This document shows, piece by piece, positions 21,865 to 33,334 of a stretch of 64,000 bases of DNA. The notes under the pieces were generated by a model that saw only the letters and a program-made list of their open reading frames with translations, ran no database searches and was not told the origin of the DNA. Position numbers and translations under genes: made by a program. The stretch lies in NCBI GenBank assembly GCA_026874595.1, contig CM049313.1, forward strand, positions 73,898,659-73,962,658. The letters run 5' to 3'. Each line of letters opens with the position of its first letter. Position 1 is the first letter of the stretch. The DNA is from Sipunculus nudus. Lineage: Eukaryota; Annelida; Sipuncula; Golfingiida; Sipunculidae.

Positions 21865-23625
21865 ATCACCTTAAAAATTAAATTGCTTGCGTTCTAATTA
21901 TATTCCTTTCTACTTTTATATTACGCTCCATAAGTAGCGGTTACGCTACGCTGTAATACCCGCTGTAATAAACCGAGGTTGCCGGTCGGGTTTGGTCACC
22001 ATGCAGGCGGTGCTGTCTCTGTGAAATCCCCCCCCCCCCCCCCCATATTATTTAACTAAATACATTACAGGTATCACCAGTCGGATGTTCTTCGAGGTAC
22101 CGGTCACTTTGCACTGCGGTTGAAAGCGCTTGGTAAAACAGACTCCCCCCCCCCCCCCCCCCCCCTTGGAATACACAGGATGCAATCGTCAACTTTCAAC
22201 ACAGTCTCTTTTCTGATTTGCTAGTGTGGCCTGAGGTAAGTTTTCCCCTACTGTCTGCATATTTCCTTTCTTGGAGTGCTAGACAAGCTTGCTACGAGCG
22301 CCGCCATGTTTGTTTACACGCTAAGCGAATCAAATTTTTTTTATACCAGTTCTGCAGATTTGTTTGAACGCAGAGCCAATCAGATTTTAGTTTAACCAGC
22401 GCAAACTAACTGGGTGTTTGGCACCTTGCCGAACATGAAGTGAACCGTTTTTTTTTTTTTTTTTCACAGCGTGTGAGTGGAAGGTCACCAGGAGGTCACG
22501 CGTTTTGTACAGAGCGTACTTTAATATTCATACATTGTACATGTAAGGAGCATCTGATTTATTATAAGGTTATTCTAAATTGGAAACATTCCATACAATA
22601 CTGTGTTCAGGGTTAATGGTGGCATTATCAGTCCATTTGATTTCATCCAATCGACAATTCTAAAATACAGATGTTTTGTTACAAAACATTCATAAAATGT
22701 GTTGCTTGGTCTCTTATTCTACATATCCAATGAGACTTTTTTCGGATGTATTAAATTATAGTTGATAAAGTAATTATCATACGGATATTGTTTCTCCCTC
22801 ATCCAACCAACAGTGTGGGATACCTAATTAGAAAAGGCAATTTTTTTATCACATTTACAGAATCTTTTATTCAGTTAATAAAATTTAGCATGTACTTACA
22901 ACTCGAATGTACAAACCTTTATTTAAATAACGATTCAAAGATTAATCTTGAAGATGCCATGTTGTGGCTTTTTTGTTTTAAGTGACATTTTCTTTTTTTT
23001 TTAATTTTAAATTCAGTTTAAACATTTTGTGATTTAAAAAATAAAACATAAATGTATTCATAATTTGACGAGATGTTAGCTAAACTAAGGAAAAATAATT
23101 ATGCAACTTACAATGCTGAATTAACTTATATTATCAGAATGTTTAAATGCAAATTTATAAAATTTTGTAAATAAAAAAAAATGAATATAGTAAAGACTAT
23201 TCATGCAAAAAATGGATATTTCTAAAAAAATACTATTTTTTTCCTTATTGAATCATTAAATGGTTTCAAGCTGCAAGTTTCATATATTATTACACAGTGC
23301 AGATGCAATGTATACCTTGTTTTAACTTGCTTATTTAGTTCATTCTCATTTGAAAATGGAAAAGTTTTTTACAGCATTTTATTTCAATTAATCAATTAAA
23401 TGTGCATTATTATGCTTCCGCTCATGCCCATTATTCTATAATTTACATGCTGTCGTGTGTTCCCAGTGGATATATTTACATGCATATTACACTCACATAG
23501 TTGAAAAACTTTTACTTATACATGTATGTGATAATGAGAGGCGCTTGCATCTTTCATGTAGTCTATAAAAGTGCAAAGTCAACACAACCACTAGGATTGT
23601 ATACATATTTTCCAAGAATCAAATT
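21767..23625. other. Mixed non-coding DNA with C tracts
   Basis: No supported gene. The stretch contains the (TA)n run listed separately, two C runs (22029-22044, 22146-22166) and a T run (22449-22464). A GC-richer stretch at 21925-22450 contains GAGCGCCGCCATGTTTG, which resembles dispersed molluscan repeats. From 22450 it is AT-rich and featureless. Confidence 0.45.
21819..21862. repeat. (TA)n microsatellite
   Basis: About 22 perfect AT units, the leftmost long (TA)n in the window. Confidence 0.95.
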
Positions 23626-23658
23626 CAGCTGAGCGCCGGGAACCACAGGTCCCTTGTT
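23626..23658 (+). repeat. Solo element tail
   Basis: CAGCTGAGCGCCGGGAACCA followed by CAGGTCCCTTGTTTT matches the family tail. No head lies between 21766 and here, so this is a 5'-truncated copy or a remnant of an element whose head has been lost. Confidence 0.6.
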
Positions 23659-23659
23659 T

Positions 23660-25010
23660 TATGCTAGAAATCATCGTAGGTGTATGGGTAATTTAAGCAT
23701 TGCTGTCTCTTTTTATTTTTTGGTTTTAGTTAAAAGTGTAATTATAATTTATTATTTATTTAATCACTTCCTCCATGTGTACTCTGTCTGGAAGAGGCCT
23801 CCTAAAATGTTATTAAATAGATAGAGTTGGAAACCTTTGTTTATACCTAGCTTGTAGTTCCAGCGTTATAGAGTTTCAGAACAAGTAATGGTACAGACCG
23901 AGTTTTTTTAACAGAAATACGGGGACGTATTTCATAAGGTCCCTTCATGGATCACTGGTGAAGCTAGTTCAAAAGTTTGTACGTACAAACGCATGGCGAA
24001 AATGGGTTTGGACATTAAAATATCTTTGCTTTAACTTCTCAGATAGCTGTGCTAGATTATCATAAGAAAATTTTCTTGTTTGTAATATCCGCGTTTTTTT
24101 TTAGGGGGGGGAGTTGCGTTTCTGTTTTACCGCTTACAATTTCTTAGTTTACTATTAGTACCTTGTTAGACCAACCAAGATACGATGCTCCCATTGTTTT
24201 CTACCAGTAACTTGTTACCCTGTAGTGATAGACACACGGAGACAGTACACAGAGTCAACCTACGACTGTGACATCACACCTTATTCAGCTGACTAAACAT
24301 TTACAGCTGAAAATAAGGATAAGCCTTTGAAACCTGCGTGCATATTTTTACGACCTCGTTAGCCTTAATGTCCCAAATCGTTCATTGTCAAATACGAAAT
24401 CAATACCAGAGCCACATATAAGCATGGTTTGTAATATAGATATTAAAAAAGTCTGTGATTTCTTTTTAATGTAGGCCTCCCAATAAATGTTTACTTATGT
24501 GTTGATAGATATCTTGTTCATTAAAGAGGACACAACCTTCCTTATTGATGAACGAAAGAGGTCACATAACTTCTGTGATGAAAGTGAAATGGGGAAGTGT
24601 ACAAGACCAAATTCAATTTAAAAAAAAATAAAGTGGCTTGCTTTGGAACCCAAAATATGTAAATCCCAGTTATCATTACAGCTTAAAAAAATCCTGTTCA
24701 GTAACCAAAGTACCACCCAAGTGTCATATTTACAAGACCACTGTTGGTTTAAGCAACAGAGACATAGGAATGGGATAAACGATCGTGTGAACACGATCAT
24801 AAAACGTTTATGTCAGCTGAACCATGTAAGGGCGAGACCTCAATACACAGCTAACAGTTCTCCAGACATGGCGCTACATTTTACGGCCTGCACCACCGAT
24901 CAAGATGAACTTGTGTTTTCATACTTGTCTGGACTTCGTTGACTTCAGGAATTGCTCATTCCCATGGGCCATCGACGCTACCACAGCATAAAACTAATTT
25001 GTCTATACAT
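23660..25010. other. Non-coding, one weak open frame
   Basis: A 99-codon frame (24643-24942, +) starts only with TTG and has no acceptor or family resemblance. Its last third (24826-24942) has a less biased composition. I do not call it a gene. Nothing else stands out. Confidence 0.4.
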
Positions 25011-25011
25011 T

Positions 25012-25041
25012 TATATATATATATATATATGTATATATATG

Positions 25042-25124
<83 letters not shown>
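25012..25124. repeat. Compound (TA)n(GA)n microsatellite
   Basis: (TA) with a few GTATAT interruptions runs to about 25089, then (GA)n to 25124. Peptide frames through it (YIYIY, RERERE) are artefacts of the repeat. Confidence 0.95.
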
Positions 25125-25126
<2 letters not shown>

Positions 25127-25584
25127 CTTCCAAGTTGAGGATTGTACAGCCAGACAGGTTTTGAGAAAATTCCTGTTAAACATTAGGGCAAAGCATAGTT
25201 GTGTTTAATTTAAAAATCAGTATCATTTGAGTTTTCGTGGCTGTTCAGCCCTGGTTTGTATCGATTGACCATGCAACCCCAACCTTGAGAGAACACACAT
25301 ATATATTTATAATATTTCAAAAGTAGGAAGCTCTGAAGGTATCTGGCAAAACTTATCTCTTTAAGGCTTATAAAATCGCCCAGAACATTCATTTACTTAG
25401 AAACGATTCGCCACACAGTCATGAAATCAGATGGCGCCATTTACATTTTCTCTGTATTTTCTTATTGTTTATTGTACACGTTTAGATTTTTTTTACATAG
25501 AAATTATAGCTGTTGGTATTAAATTGATGAATCCAGCCAAGGATGCATTTAGCTTGGCCATCAATCTAAGGTTCTAACACTTAT

Positions 25585-25694
25585 AGCTCAGCTGATTTCA
25601 TTACATTTAATGCAGGTTTAACTGGACACCTATCTATCTTCGTAGTTATATTTAATAAATAAGCTCAGACGAGCTTATTTACCCATGGGTCACA
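25585..25694 (+). mobile_element. 110-bp head-plus-tail mini-element
   Basis: AGCTCAGCTGATTTCATT (head) begins at 25585 and ACCCATGGGTCACATAC (tail) ends at about 25694, with no tandem core. Just before the tail is a perfect 10-bp hairpin, AAATAAGCTC-AGAC-GAGCTTATTT (25657-25680). It looks like an internally deleted, MITE-like derivative of the family. Confidence 0.55.
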
Positions 25695-26794
25695 TACTTT
25701 TCATACCTTTTTAGATTTGTTCTTTACAGTTTGAAAAATTTCATCAGTATTACAGAGTTATAAATGACAAAACAGACACAGCAGAAAGGAAACTGTAATA
25801 ATATTCAAAGTGTATTTCCTTTTTTTATGGAATAATGTATATATATGAAAACAAAGTTGATAAATATATACATACGAATGCCACTTGTACCTATAAAATG
25901 CAGTTTCATGCATTTTCTGATTTAATTTTAAAAAAAAACTATGAAATGTCTAAAAATAACCCAAACCCCTCATTATTGTCCTGTATGAAACAGTCTCCAC
26001 TTGTTCGGGCCATGTTCCTCTCTGTTTTACCATCCATTTATTTATCTGACCTATATATTTAAACTTTCACCCTATAGGTAACTTTTTGTTTCGGTATTCA
26101 TTGGTAAGACTTAAATGCTCTTGTGTTATGCTCGGAGTCTTATGGATTTACGTTTCAGTTTATGTATTTTTTCGTGAATCAAAGGTCATCTTGCCTCATT
26201 TTTTATGTAAATGCATGTGCTGCCACCTGGCGGGATAATCTAAAAATTATTAAGGCGAATGTAAATAAGTTGAAAGTTGTCTTTATTGTCTTCAGTGATT
26301 TACATTTTATTAGCCCAGGTTATACCAAGGTAGGGGACTTACCAAGGTAACAACAAGATTATAAGTTTTTTCCCTAACTTGATCTATAGGGGATAGTGTA
26401 TACAGCAGGATGAAAAAGGTAAAAGGTAAAATTACCTCCTGAAATGAAAAAAAAATAATAATACTAAATAAAGGTCCCTCCGTTCTAAATTAATTGACAC
26501 AGTCACCGGCAGAAGTTACTAATATATTTAAACAGTTCTGTCCCGATGAATGTATCACGATGCAGATCACAGTGGACAACAGTGACACAGTTGTCTCCAG
26601 CCTCTCAATTCATGGATGTTACTAAAGTATGTAGACTGAAGATTCAAGCATTGTATGACTATATTGAAAATCTTATATGAAAAAATAAACGGGACGAATC
26701 CTAGGTTAACCTATCTAAAAATTAAACAGAAAGGTAAAGTAAGCGGGTCTAAAATTTGATATCCAAACTACGGGTATCCTGTCCGAATTTAGTT
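25695..26794. other. Unique non-coding
   Basis: Only short AT-rich frames (25835-26062, 26123-26350). A CTCF-like motif is listed separately at 26219. Confidence 0.4.
26219..26233 (-). promoter_or_regulatory. CTCF-like motif
   Basis: On the minus strand CCGCCAGGTGGCAGC matches the CTCF core CCASYAGRKGGCRSY at 14 of 15 positions (third base G instead of A). This is motif recognition only. Confidence 0.3.
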
Positions 26795-27055
26795 TTTGTT
26801 TCCTGGTCTTCGGTCTGTTCATTCTGGTAGCTTTTCTCGACTCTTTATACACCGACGAGTACGCTATGTAAGGCGCTAAGGGTATATTCATACTACATTT
26901 TGCCTGCTGCTCATTACTGGTTTATAATCATTCACATTATGGGCGGAGAGGGCTCACCCGTGTAGCAAAGACTATGGCCAAGAACGCGAACTCACAACCT
27001 CGCGGTCACAAGTCAAGGACCCTTATCATTAACCACATTAAACCACCACACTTCA
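26795..27055 (-). mobile_element. SINE-like repeat, diverged copy
   Basis: The minus strand shares its body with the SINE at 27645-27950: GAGAAAAGCT.CCA.AATG..CAGACC, the CGCCTTACA.. block, and GAG(A)G.GTGAGCCCTCTCCGCC against GGTGCGCTCTCTCG. Its 5' part carries a weak B-box-like GTGAGTTCGCGTTC. It is more decayed than its neighbour, in the same orientation, about 0.85 kb away. Confidence 0.45.
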
Positions 27056-27644
27056 CAAAACCAGAGTTAATAACGATCTGGCGTTAATGTTACAAAACGT
27101 TTCTTCGAAAGAAGTTCATGAAATTATCCCTAAGCCGGAACAGTTATGAAGAAATTTAAATTAACAGTTATCGATATGCCTTAGATTGCCCAAATCGATA
27201 TTAAATAAATTAACAACTCTGATCCAATCATTTGTTATTATATTTTGCCGCAAAATGAGAGATCCCATACATGATTGCTGGCATACTGACAAGTAAAATG
27301 ATAGGTGGTAGTTAGCACCACCTGTCCCCGCGTACCTGAACTGAGGTTTTTTTCTGTGACATTAGCAATTATGATATATATAGGTGTTTCTTGGGATATC
27401 AGCGCATAAAACGCTTGGGTCATTCATTCATCAGTCATCATTCGGGATGAATTGCTTCCGATGACATTTTTAAATACATGATTTTTTTTAAAGTTAAATT
27501 TAATTCATATATGTTATTTCTTAAAATATTATAAAATTTACTGTATGTACTATTATTATGGTCGGTTTATTATGCCTGGACTTATGGATCCATGGGCCCG
27601 TGGCCTTATATTTTCTAAATAAAACCTTTTATTCATTCACTAAA

Positions 27645-27950
27645 AGGTTAAGGTGAGGGTTAAAAGTCTGATTGTCCCAGTCAGTCTCAGCCACCTTTGG
27701 CTTCCTGGTCTGTCCATTTTGGAAGCTTTCCTCGGCTCCCTGGGGAGCATACAATCCAAGAAGCTGTAATAGGTGCTATATTTACCCTCCGCCCTTGGCA
27801 AGTACCCATTTACTCCTAGTTCGAGAGAGCGCACCCTTGTGGTAAAGAATTTACCTTAGGAGCTTAGCGCGGATGACGGTCAGAAAGAGTTTTGAACCCA
27901 CAGCCTCTAGCGCCCCACCATTCAGCCACGACACCACGCCCCACACGCTC
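27645..27950 (-). mobile_element. tRNA-derived SINE
   Basis: On the minus strand the 5' head contains GTCGTGGCTGAATGGTGGGG (A-box region TGGCTGAATGG) and GTGGGTTCAAAACTC (B box, cf. GGTTCRANNCC), about 35 bases apart. The body contains GGTAAATTCTTTACCACAAG, CTCGAACTAGGAGTAAATGG and TAGCACCTATTACAGC, and ends GGACAATCAGACTTTTAACC before an AT-rich flank. An open frame over it (27640-27834) is incidental. Pol III promoter boxes without cloverleaf integrity favour a SINE over a tRNA gene. Confidence 0.6.
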
Positions 27951-29700
27951 TTGCTAACGGCCTCGGCAAGGTCCACAGCTGCTATGTAATATTGATTTTC
28001 TAGATAATTTTCTTAAAATGTTAATATACCAGGTCAGGAGATATTTAAAAAAAAACATAGTGAACATGATTTATGTATTAAATCAACCCTTTCCAAGCCC
28101 AGGGCGATAGGTACTGACAGCTGGCCGGCTGTGTATTAATATCGTCGGTATTGGGGAAAGAATAACGTATGATACTGTTTTTAGCTATAATGTGTGTTCC
28201 TGTCAAAAATATGCGAAAAAATGGCTTAGAATGTCAGTATGATGACATTATTCATGATTTCGGGAGATGCGTCTCAATCGCTGGCAGGTATAGGCCAACT
28301 TCTTGGATCTTTAATTAGGAATCATACACTAAATTCCATAATATTATATAATAGTTAGAAATCCAAATATATTAAGGTACGGAAGCTAAGTTGGACCTTG
28401 TTGATCATTGTTTATTTATGAAACATGGATATAAAAAAATGAAAAATTGACACATTTTGGCCGTGACCAATAAACGTATTTGTTTAACAGATTAAAAGTT
28501 TGCATTGTGACGATGAACGGTGATAAATAAGTAATGCAAAATCAACAATTTCTATCAGAAAAAAAGAACGGTTTTATAGGTTGATCACCTACCATGCTTT
28601 ATCTTATTTATTAGTAATGTTAATTAAGGTGACTATGAAAGCCAAATAATTATTAAAATCTTTGTCGTTACAGAATACTGTCTGTATTGCAAACTAGTGC
28701 TATTTTGTCGCCGTGACCTAAAGATACTTACGAAGTCATGCTTAATTGTTATGGCTTTCGAATAAGAACCTTCAAGCGTTTATAACCCTTATCATATTCT
28801 GTTTTATCTCAGGGTTAACTAATATTATGTTACAACCCCACAATCGATTAACACACGTATGGGCTCATGCATATTCATGAGAATAAGAGATCCATGCAGA
28901 AGCGAGAAGCACTAAAACACATTAAGAATTCAGTTGTGTTCAGTGACTCCAAATAAAGAAAGTATAGAAATCCTCGACGTTGAATATAAGAAAGATAGTT
29001 TTGTAATGGATCCCTATGGTAATCTCTTTTAGTTTCATGCCCTCTTATCATAGTCGTGTCCTCAAAGAGCCGTAATTACCAATAGGAGTAGAGCTCAATC
29101 ATGTGTCTACCTCTCTCTCTACTGGTAAATAAAGTTATCCGTTCAGACACTCCTCTGAAAACCAGTATTTAATTTCTTTGGCTGTTAGAAGACACCAAAG
29201 GCGTTGGCAGAGTGTCAGACAGCTTTCGTCTCCGGAAATTACTCGCAAAATGTCAAGAAACATTTTGCTCTGTAATTCCTTAGACAAATTATTTTACGCA
29301 CGCTCTCCAAACTTCAAGGTTAGGTCATGATTAAATTTTATGTTCGCTTGATATCAACCCATTTGATTCATTATATTGATGATGCTCATATATATATACA
29401 TAAAATCTGAGATTCATTTTCTAAACTGATATACGGATATAGACTTCATTTGCCATATTGAAATACACATTGATCTTATTTTTTTTTTAATTTTGGGTTT
29501 AAAGAGAAATTTACAAACGATTTGTAAAAAAATAGTAAATTTTAAGGCCAGGGTGTTAATAGTTCAAGTTTGCTTAATTCTGTTTATCATATCAAAATAT
29601 GATACGTAGCGGAATGAAACTAAATTGTCATAAAAGTGACAAATAATGAACATGGTACCGTAAAATGGAGAAAGACATCACAAAACAACTCACTGATTAG
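27951..29700. other. Unique non-coding
   Basis: No supported gene or repeat. At 28867-28881 ATGCATATTCATGAG is close to an octamer-palindrome (POU-type) motif; this is weak. Confidence 0.4.
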
Positions 29701-29703
29701 AAA

Positions 29704-29704
<1 letters not shown>

Positions 29705-29762
<58 letters not shown>
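29705..29762. repeat. (TA)n microsatellite
   Basis: About 29 perfect units. A second, interrupted (TA)n lies at 29871-29935. Confidence 0.95.
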
Positions 29763-29766
<4 letters not shown>

Positions 29767-29867
29767 ATCAAATATTTATTACTAGTTACGTCGATGTTAC
29801 AACATTCAGGCTTCAACTGAGGGTATTTGGTTTAATTTTTCAATTATTCAAACAATATCATGATATG

Positions 29868-29870
<3 letters not shown>

Positions 29871-29907
<37 letters not shown>

Positions 29908-29935
29908 TATATATAAAAATATATAATATGTTTAA
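29871..29935. repeat. (TA)n microsatellite, interrupted
   Basis: An AT run with AAAT interruptions toward its right end. Confidence 0.9.
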
Positions 29936-30197
29936 ACGTGATTTAACGCTTAAATATAAGCACTGTTCTTGCTTCTAATAGTGGATGGGGGTTTGACCGA
30001 AGAGGTTTTGCTCTAAAGTAAATTGTTCGGGTGAAGTCTTGTCCGGCACTCGAATCTACCAAGCTCCCGATTGACAATTCTGTTTAATTATCTTTTTTAG
30101 GATTTTGACAAAAGCTTTGTTTGCGATAATAGCAAACGTTCCGAGGTCTTTTATTCAAACTGTTAAATATTCCTGTCCAAACTATTTATCTGGTTTG

Positions 30198-30212
30198 TCT
30201 GCCACCTGGTGG
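30198..30212 (-). promoter_or_regulatory. CTCF-like motif
   Basis: On the minus strand CCACCAGGTGGCAGA matches CCASYAGRKGGCRSY at 14 of 15 positions (last base). This is the best CTCF-like word in the window. Confidence 0.35.
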
Positions 30213-30268
30213 TCCGTGACATCTCGTTTCTTCACCCGGGTGTTTGTTCATGGTCCGTGTTGACACTG

Positions 30269-30589
30269 TCAAGAGCGGGCCGTCACCAAGACGTCGCTGA
30301 GGGCCCCTGGTGGCCTTCTGCTGTGCCCGGTCAGCACTATTGGTATTGGAGTCTCGTGTTTCCATCTCCGCTTATACCTCCAGTCGTCTGTGAATAAACC
30401 TCTGAGGTTTTTAACCTTCCTTTTGCCTGGTTGGATATTGTCATTTCTTTTCACTGCTTTAATCTTTGCCATCACTTTACGCGTTGATTTAGCATGCGAC
30501 CCTCTATACCAGATATAAATGTCATGCGCCTTAAATTGCATGGGCTGGCCCACCATAATGCGTTTAGCTATATCTCGGGCTACCATCAT
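30269..30589 (-). CDS. Doubtful basic ORF
   Basis: An ATG-initiated frame of 106 codons rich in Lys/Arg, with a central YIWYRGSHAKSTRKVMAKIK stretch. GC here is above the local average. I recognise no domain and see no flanking splice signals. A chance frame is at least as likely. Confidence 0.12.
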   Translation of the reverse strand: MMVARDIAKRIMVGQPMQFKAHDIYIWYRGSHAKSTRKVMAKIKAVKRNDNIQPGKRKVKNLRGLFTDDWRYKRRWKHETPIPIVLTGHSRRPPGALSDVLVTARS

Positions 30590-30966
30590 TAATTAATCTT
30601 CAGCTCTTTGTCTAAGTTATTAATACCATGAGACAAAGAAGAGATTTTTAATGTGTTTTAAAAGACAGGCTTGAGCGGAGTGCAGCTCAGCTGCATATAT
30701 ACGAGTAATGGTAATTTGACGTTTCGTATGTTTATTCCCTCAAGAAATTTGAGAAGTCAAATGTGAACTCATTACGACAGATCAGCATTGTGGTGATCGG
30801 ATGTTAATAAATGTTTTATGTTTTAGTTTATTCCGCATAAAAAATATATAAATACCTTTTTTCTATTTGCAAAAGAATTACAATCTATTGCTATTTTTTT
30901 TTCGCAAAAGTTTAGCAACATTTGGTCTTGAACCAATTAATTTTGAAGCCGATGCAATTCTGATGC

Positions 30967-31056
30967 TTACAGTGTATAACCGTGATTATTACAGTGTATA
31001 ACAGTGATTATTACAGTGTGTAACCGTGATTATTACAGTGTAAAACCGTGATTATT
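30967..31056 (+). repeat. 22-bp tandem repeat, four copies
   Basis: ACAGTGTATAACCGTGATTA-type units start at 30969, 30991, 31013 and 31035, at an exact 22-bp interval with few substitutions. Confidence 0.9.
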
Positions 31057-31590
31057 TTCGAATACTAGGCTACGTTTTTCCTCTGATCGCAAATACGTGA
31101 ACATGATTTTAGTCAAAAAAACGTTCCACGGAATTGTTTTCAAGATAGTAACAGATCCCCTAACGCTAGGCGCTTACACTAAGTAATTAGCATATCGCCC
31201 TTTAAGGCTTATATCAATGAAACCATCTCATTAATTTAATTTTCCCGAGCATAGGTCGAATATACAATTTAGTTTTCACACATTTATATATATATATACA
31301 TATATAGACTCTCTGCATAATGATTGTTAATATTCAGGAGCGGGGAGGAGTAAGAGCTGTTGAAAGTTCACATGATCACGTTAACACGGTTTTAATACAT
31401 ACTTGACGGTTATATCACTATCACCTGTTACACCATTTGCCCCACTGATATAAAAGGGTTTTGCCAGTCCAATATAGACGAGAAATCCCTTTATAAACAT
31501 AAAAATGAAAAAGAAATAATGGAATGCTCAACATACATTACTATTACTACTGCTTGTGATACTGCTAGACTACTCCTTCTACCAGTACTA

Positions 31591-31591
31591 A

Positions 31592-31625
<34 letters not shown>
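31591..31625. repeat. (TAA)n microsatellite
   Basis: About 11 ATA/TAA units. Confidence 0.95.
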
Positions 31626-31626
<1 letters not shown>

Positions 31627-31879
31627 TTAAACTTGTTTGTTGTATATTCTTTACTGTGGTTCTTATCAGTTACTCTTTAAACAGCTACTCCATATGTACG
31701 ACCTCACAAAGAACACATGACATAGTAAGACTAACATAAGTGACTGTTTGGCGTTGTGGCTGGGGAGGAGGTTTATCTCAGTTTGGTCCTACTTGGAACT
31801 AGTTTCCACACTTAAAGTAACAGATTACAGGTGATTTTAAATTCTTAATGAGGAAGGTTAAAAAGTACCTGTCACCTAA

Positions 31880-32130
31880 AATAACGTTTTCCTATGGTAT
31901 GCCATGACCTTCGCTCTGAACCTATACACTTGTTAAAATCGGACAAATGGGTCATATATTGTGACCAAAAGCCTTGATCTCAAAGTACTCAACGGCGGGC
32001 GGCCATCCTGAAAAATTGCCACCATCTTGAAATTTGTGTCGGCTAAAGTTTTGTTATCCAATAGATGGGCCATGGGGTATACACATGCCAAATTTGATGC
32101 TTGTATCACCAACGGGAGTATTCTGCACTT
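31880..32130. repeat. Suspected dispersed repeat (GGCGGCCATCTTG type)
   Basis: GGCGGCCATCCTGAAAAATT, CACCATCTTGAAATTTG and GGGTATACACATGCCAAATT together recall widespread molluscan interspersed repeats. This is recognition from memory; no second copy exists in this window. Confidence 0.35.
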
Positions 32131-32222
32131 AACAACATATTAATTTATCTATGGTATAACATTTGAAACAACTTTGACGCTTTGGTCTGTTTTTTCCCGT
32201 GTAAAGCACGATCATACTCGGG

Positions 32223-32300
32223 TAGGACGTGGCCTAGGGGTTCAGGCGTTGGATAATGAGGGCTGAAGGTCCCCGGTTCGAACCCCTTTGGTTAATCAAT
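32223..32300 (+). mobile_element. tRNA-like SINE head
   Basis: TGGCCTAGGGG (A box) at about 32230 and GGTTCGAACCC (B box) at about 32275 have tRNA-like spacing. The flanking arms do not form a full cloverleaf acceptor, so this is a SINE promoter rather than a tRNA gene. A relative lies on the minus strand at 46585-46672. Confidence 0.6.
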
Positions 32301-32315
32301 GGCACAATTGTGAAA

Positions 32316-32325
32316 TCTCGCGAGA
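32316..32325. promoter_or_regulatory. TCTCGCGAGA palindrome
   Basis: A perfect 10-bp CG-containing palindrome identical to the TCTCGCGAGA promoter motif known from vertebrates. It lies just downstream of the SINE head, so it may simply be part of the SINE. Confidence 0.25.
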
Positions 32326-32354
32326 ATCTCATAGATTCGCTCTATTGTTTTAAC

Positions 32355-32405
32355 GACAGACTGTGACTTCTGGATTATTCCTAGCCCGTGCATATAAAAC
32401 CCGTA
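32355..32405 (+). repeat. TATAAAA-containing duplicate, copy 1
   Basis: GACAGACTGTGACTTCTGGA, TTATTCCTAGCCCGTGCATA and TAAAACCCG are repeated 500 bp downstream with few changes. Confidence 0.8.
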
Positions 32406-32854
32406 ATCAAGAAAGCTTAAAAACACGTCATTCTTATCATTTGGTTATAGAGCCACCAACAGGCCATGGACCTATCACTATAAAAGCACGAAAATGCTTC
32501 CTAAAGTAGATATGGTTCTCGGCATAGTTATGATAATTTATCGCTCAGCTGCATGGTTGACTTGCATGAAACAAGTGGAACACCGCGACAGAGATCCACT
32601 CAAAATCCTCACTGTATCACTGGCGAAAGCTAACGGTGCACATGTACCATATACAAGAAAAAAAAGATGAGAGAACAAAAGATGAAATATGAAAGATCAA
32701 AAGGCACTATCAGGTAAAGCGTTTTTAAACAAGTTTCTCATATTCCTTAGACATCTGTACTGATTTTGACTATGGATCCATGTTAATTTTCATTTTTTTA
32801 TTAAAGGATTGCACGATGTAATAAAAGTAAAGACAAGAGAACGTACTCTGATAT

Positions 32855-32905
32855 GACAGATTGCGACTTCTGGATTACTCCTTCCCCGTGCATATAAAAC
32901 CGGTG
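32855..32905 (+). repeat. TATAAAA-containing duplicate, copy 2
   Basis: GACAGATTGCGACTTCTGGA, TTACTCCTTCCCCGTGCATA and TAAAACCGG form the partner of 32355-32405, in the same orientation. Confidence 0.8.
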
Positions 32906-33312
32906 ATATGCAATTAAGTTCACAGACTTTGAACGCCACTGCCGGGTTATGTCACTTCCCAAATAATATTTCATTACACACAAAGTGTAATGTTTTACCA
33001 ACAATAATCAAGTATGAAATATTATCAAGGGAACCTTGATTGACCTTTTTGATGATTTACATAATCTCCGAAAAAATATAAAATTTATATGTATAGTTAA
33101 AAACGTTAAAGGACTGTAGGTAAACTACGTGTTTGCAAGATTACAAAAAAGTCTTTTAGTTTTAAAAATCTGCTGTTTTCGCCAGCGGTTTAAGGACTTA
33201 GTTCAACAGTAATATCATATTTTCACTTTTAGAATTAATAAAAATATATTTTGTCTCCATGGTTAAAGGAAATAAGTAATTGTGGGTAATATATCTCAAA
33301 TATCCAAAAACG

Positions 33313-33334
33313 TATCGATATATCGATATCGATA
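33313..33334. promoter_or_regulatory. Three overlapping/adjacent TATCGATA words
   Basis: TATCGATA occurs at 33313, 33321 and 33327. In Drosophila this octamer is the DRE bound by DREF/BEAF; its meaning in molluscs is uncertain. It lies about 0.9 kb left of the candidate exon at 34179. Confidence 0.2.

Noticed and set aside
24939-25208. Open frames with YIYIYIY and RERERERE peptides (also at 21715, 37519, 45279, 53485, 58885, 61088)
   Set aside because: These are translations of (TA)n and (GA)n microsatellites, not genes.
28867-28881. Octamer-palindrome (POU) site
   Set aside because: A single imperfect word with no supporting context.
31880-32130. Conserved regulatory element
   Set aside because: Its wording matches a type of dispersed repeat, so apparent conservation would be misleading.
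32223-32300. Functional tRNA gene
   Set aside because: A and B boxes are present, but no convincing acceptor or anticodon stems form, and a related copy at 46.6 kb suggests a SINE.
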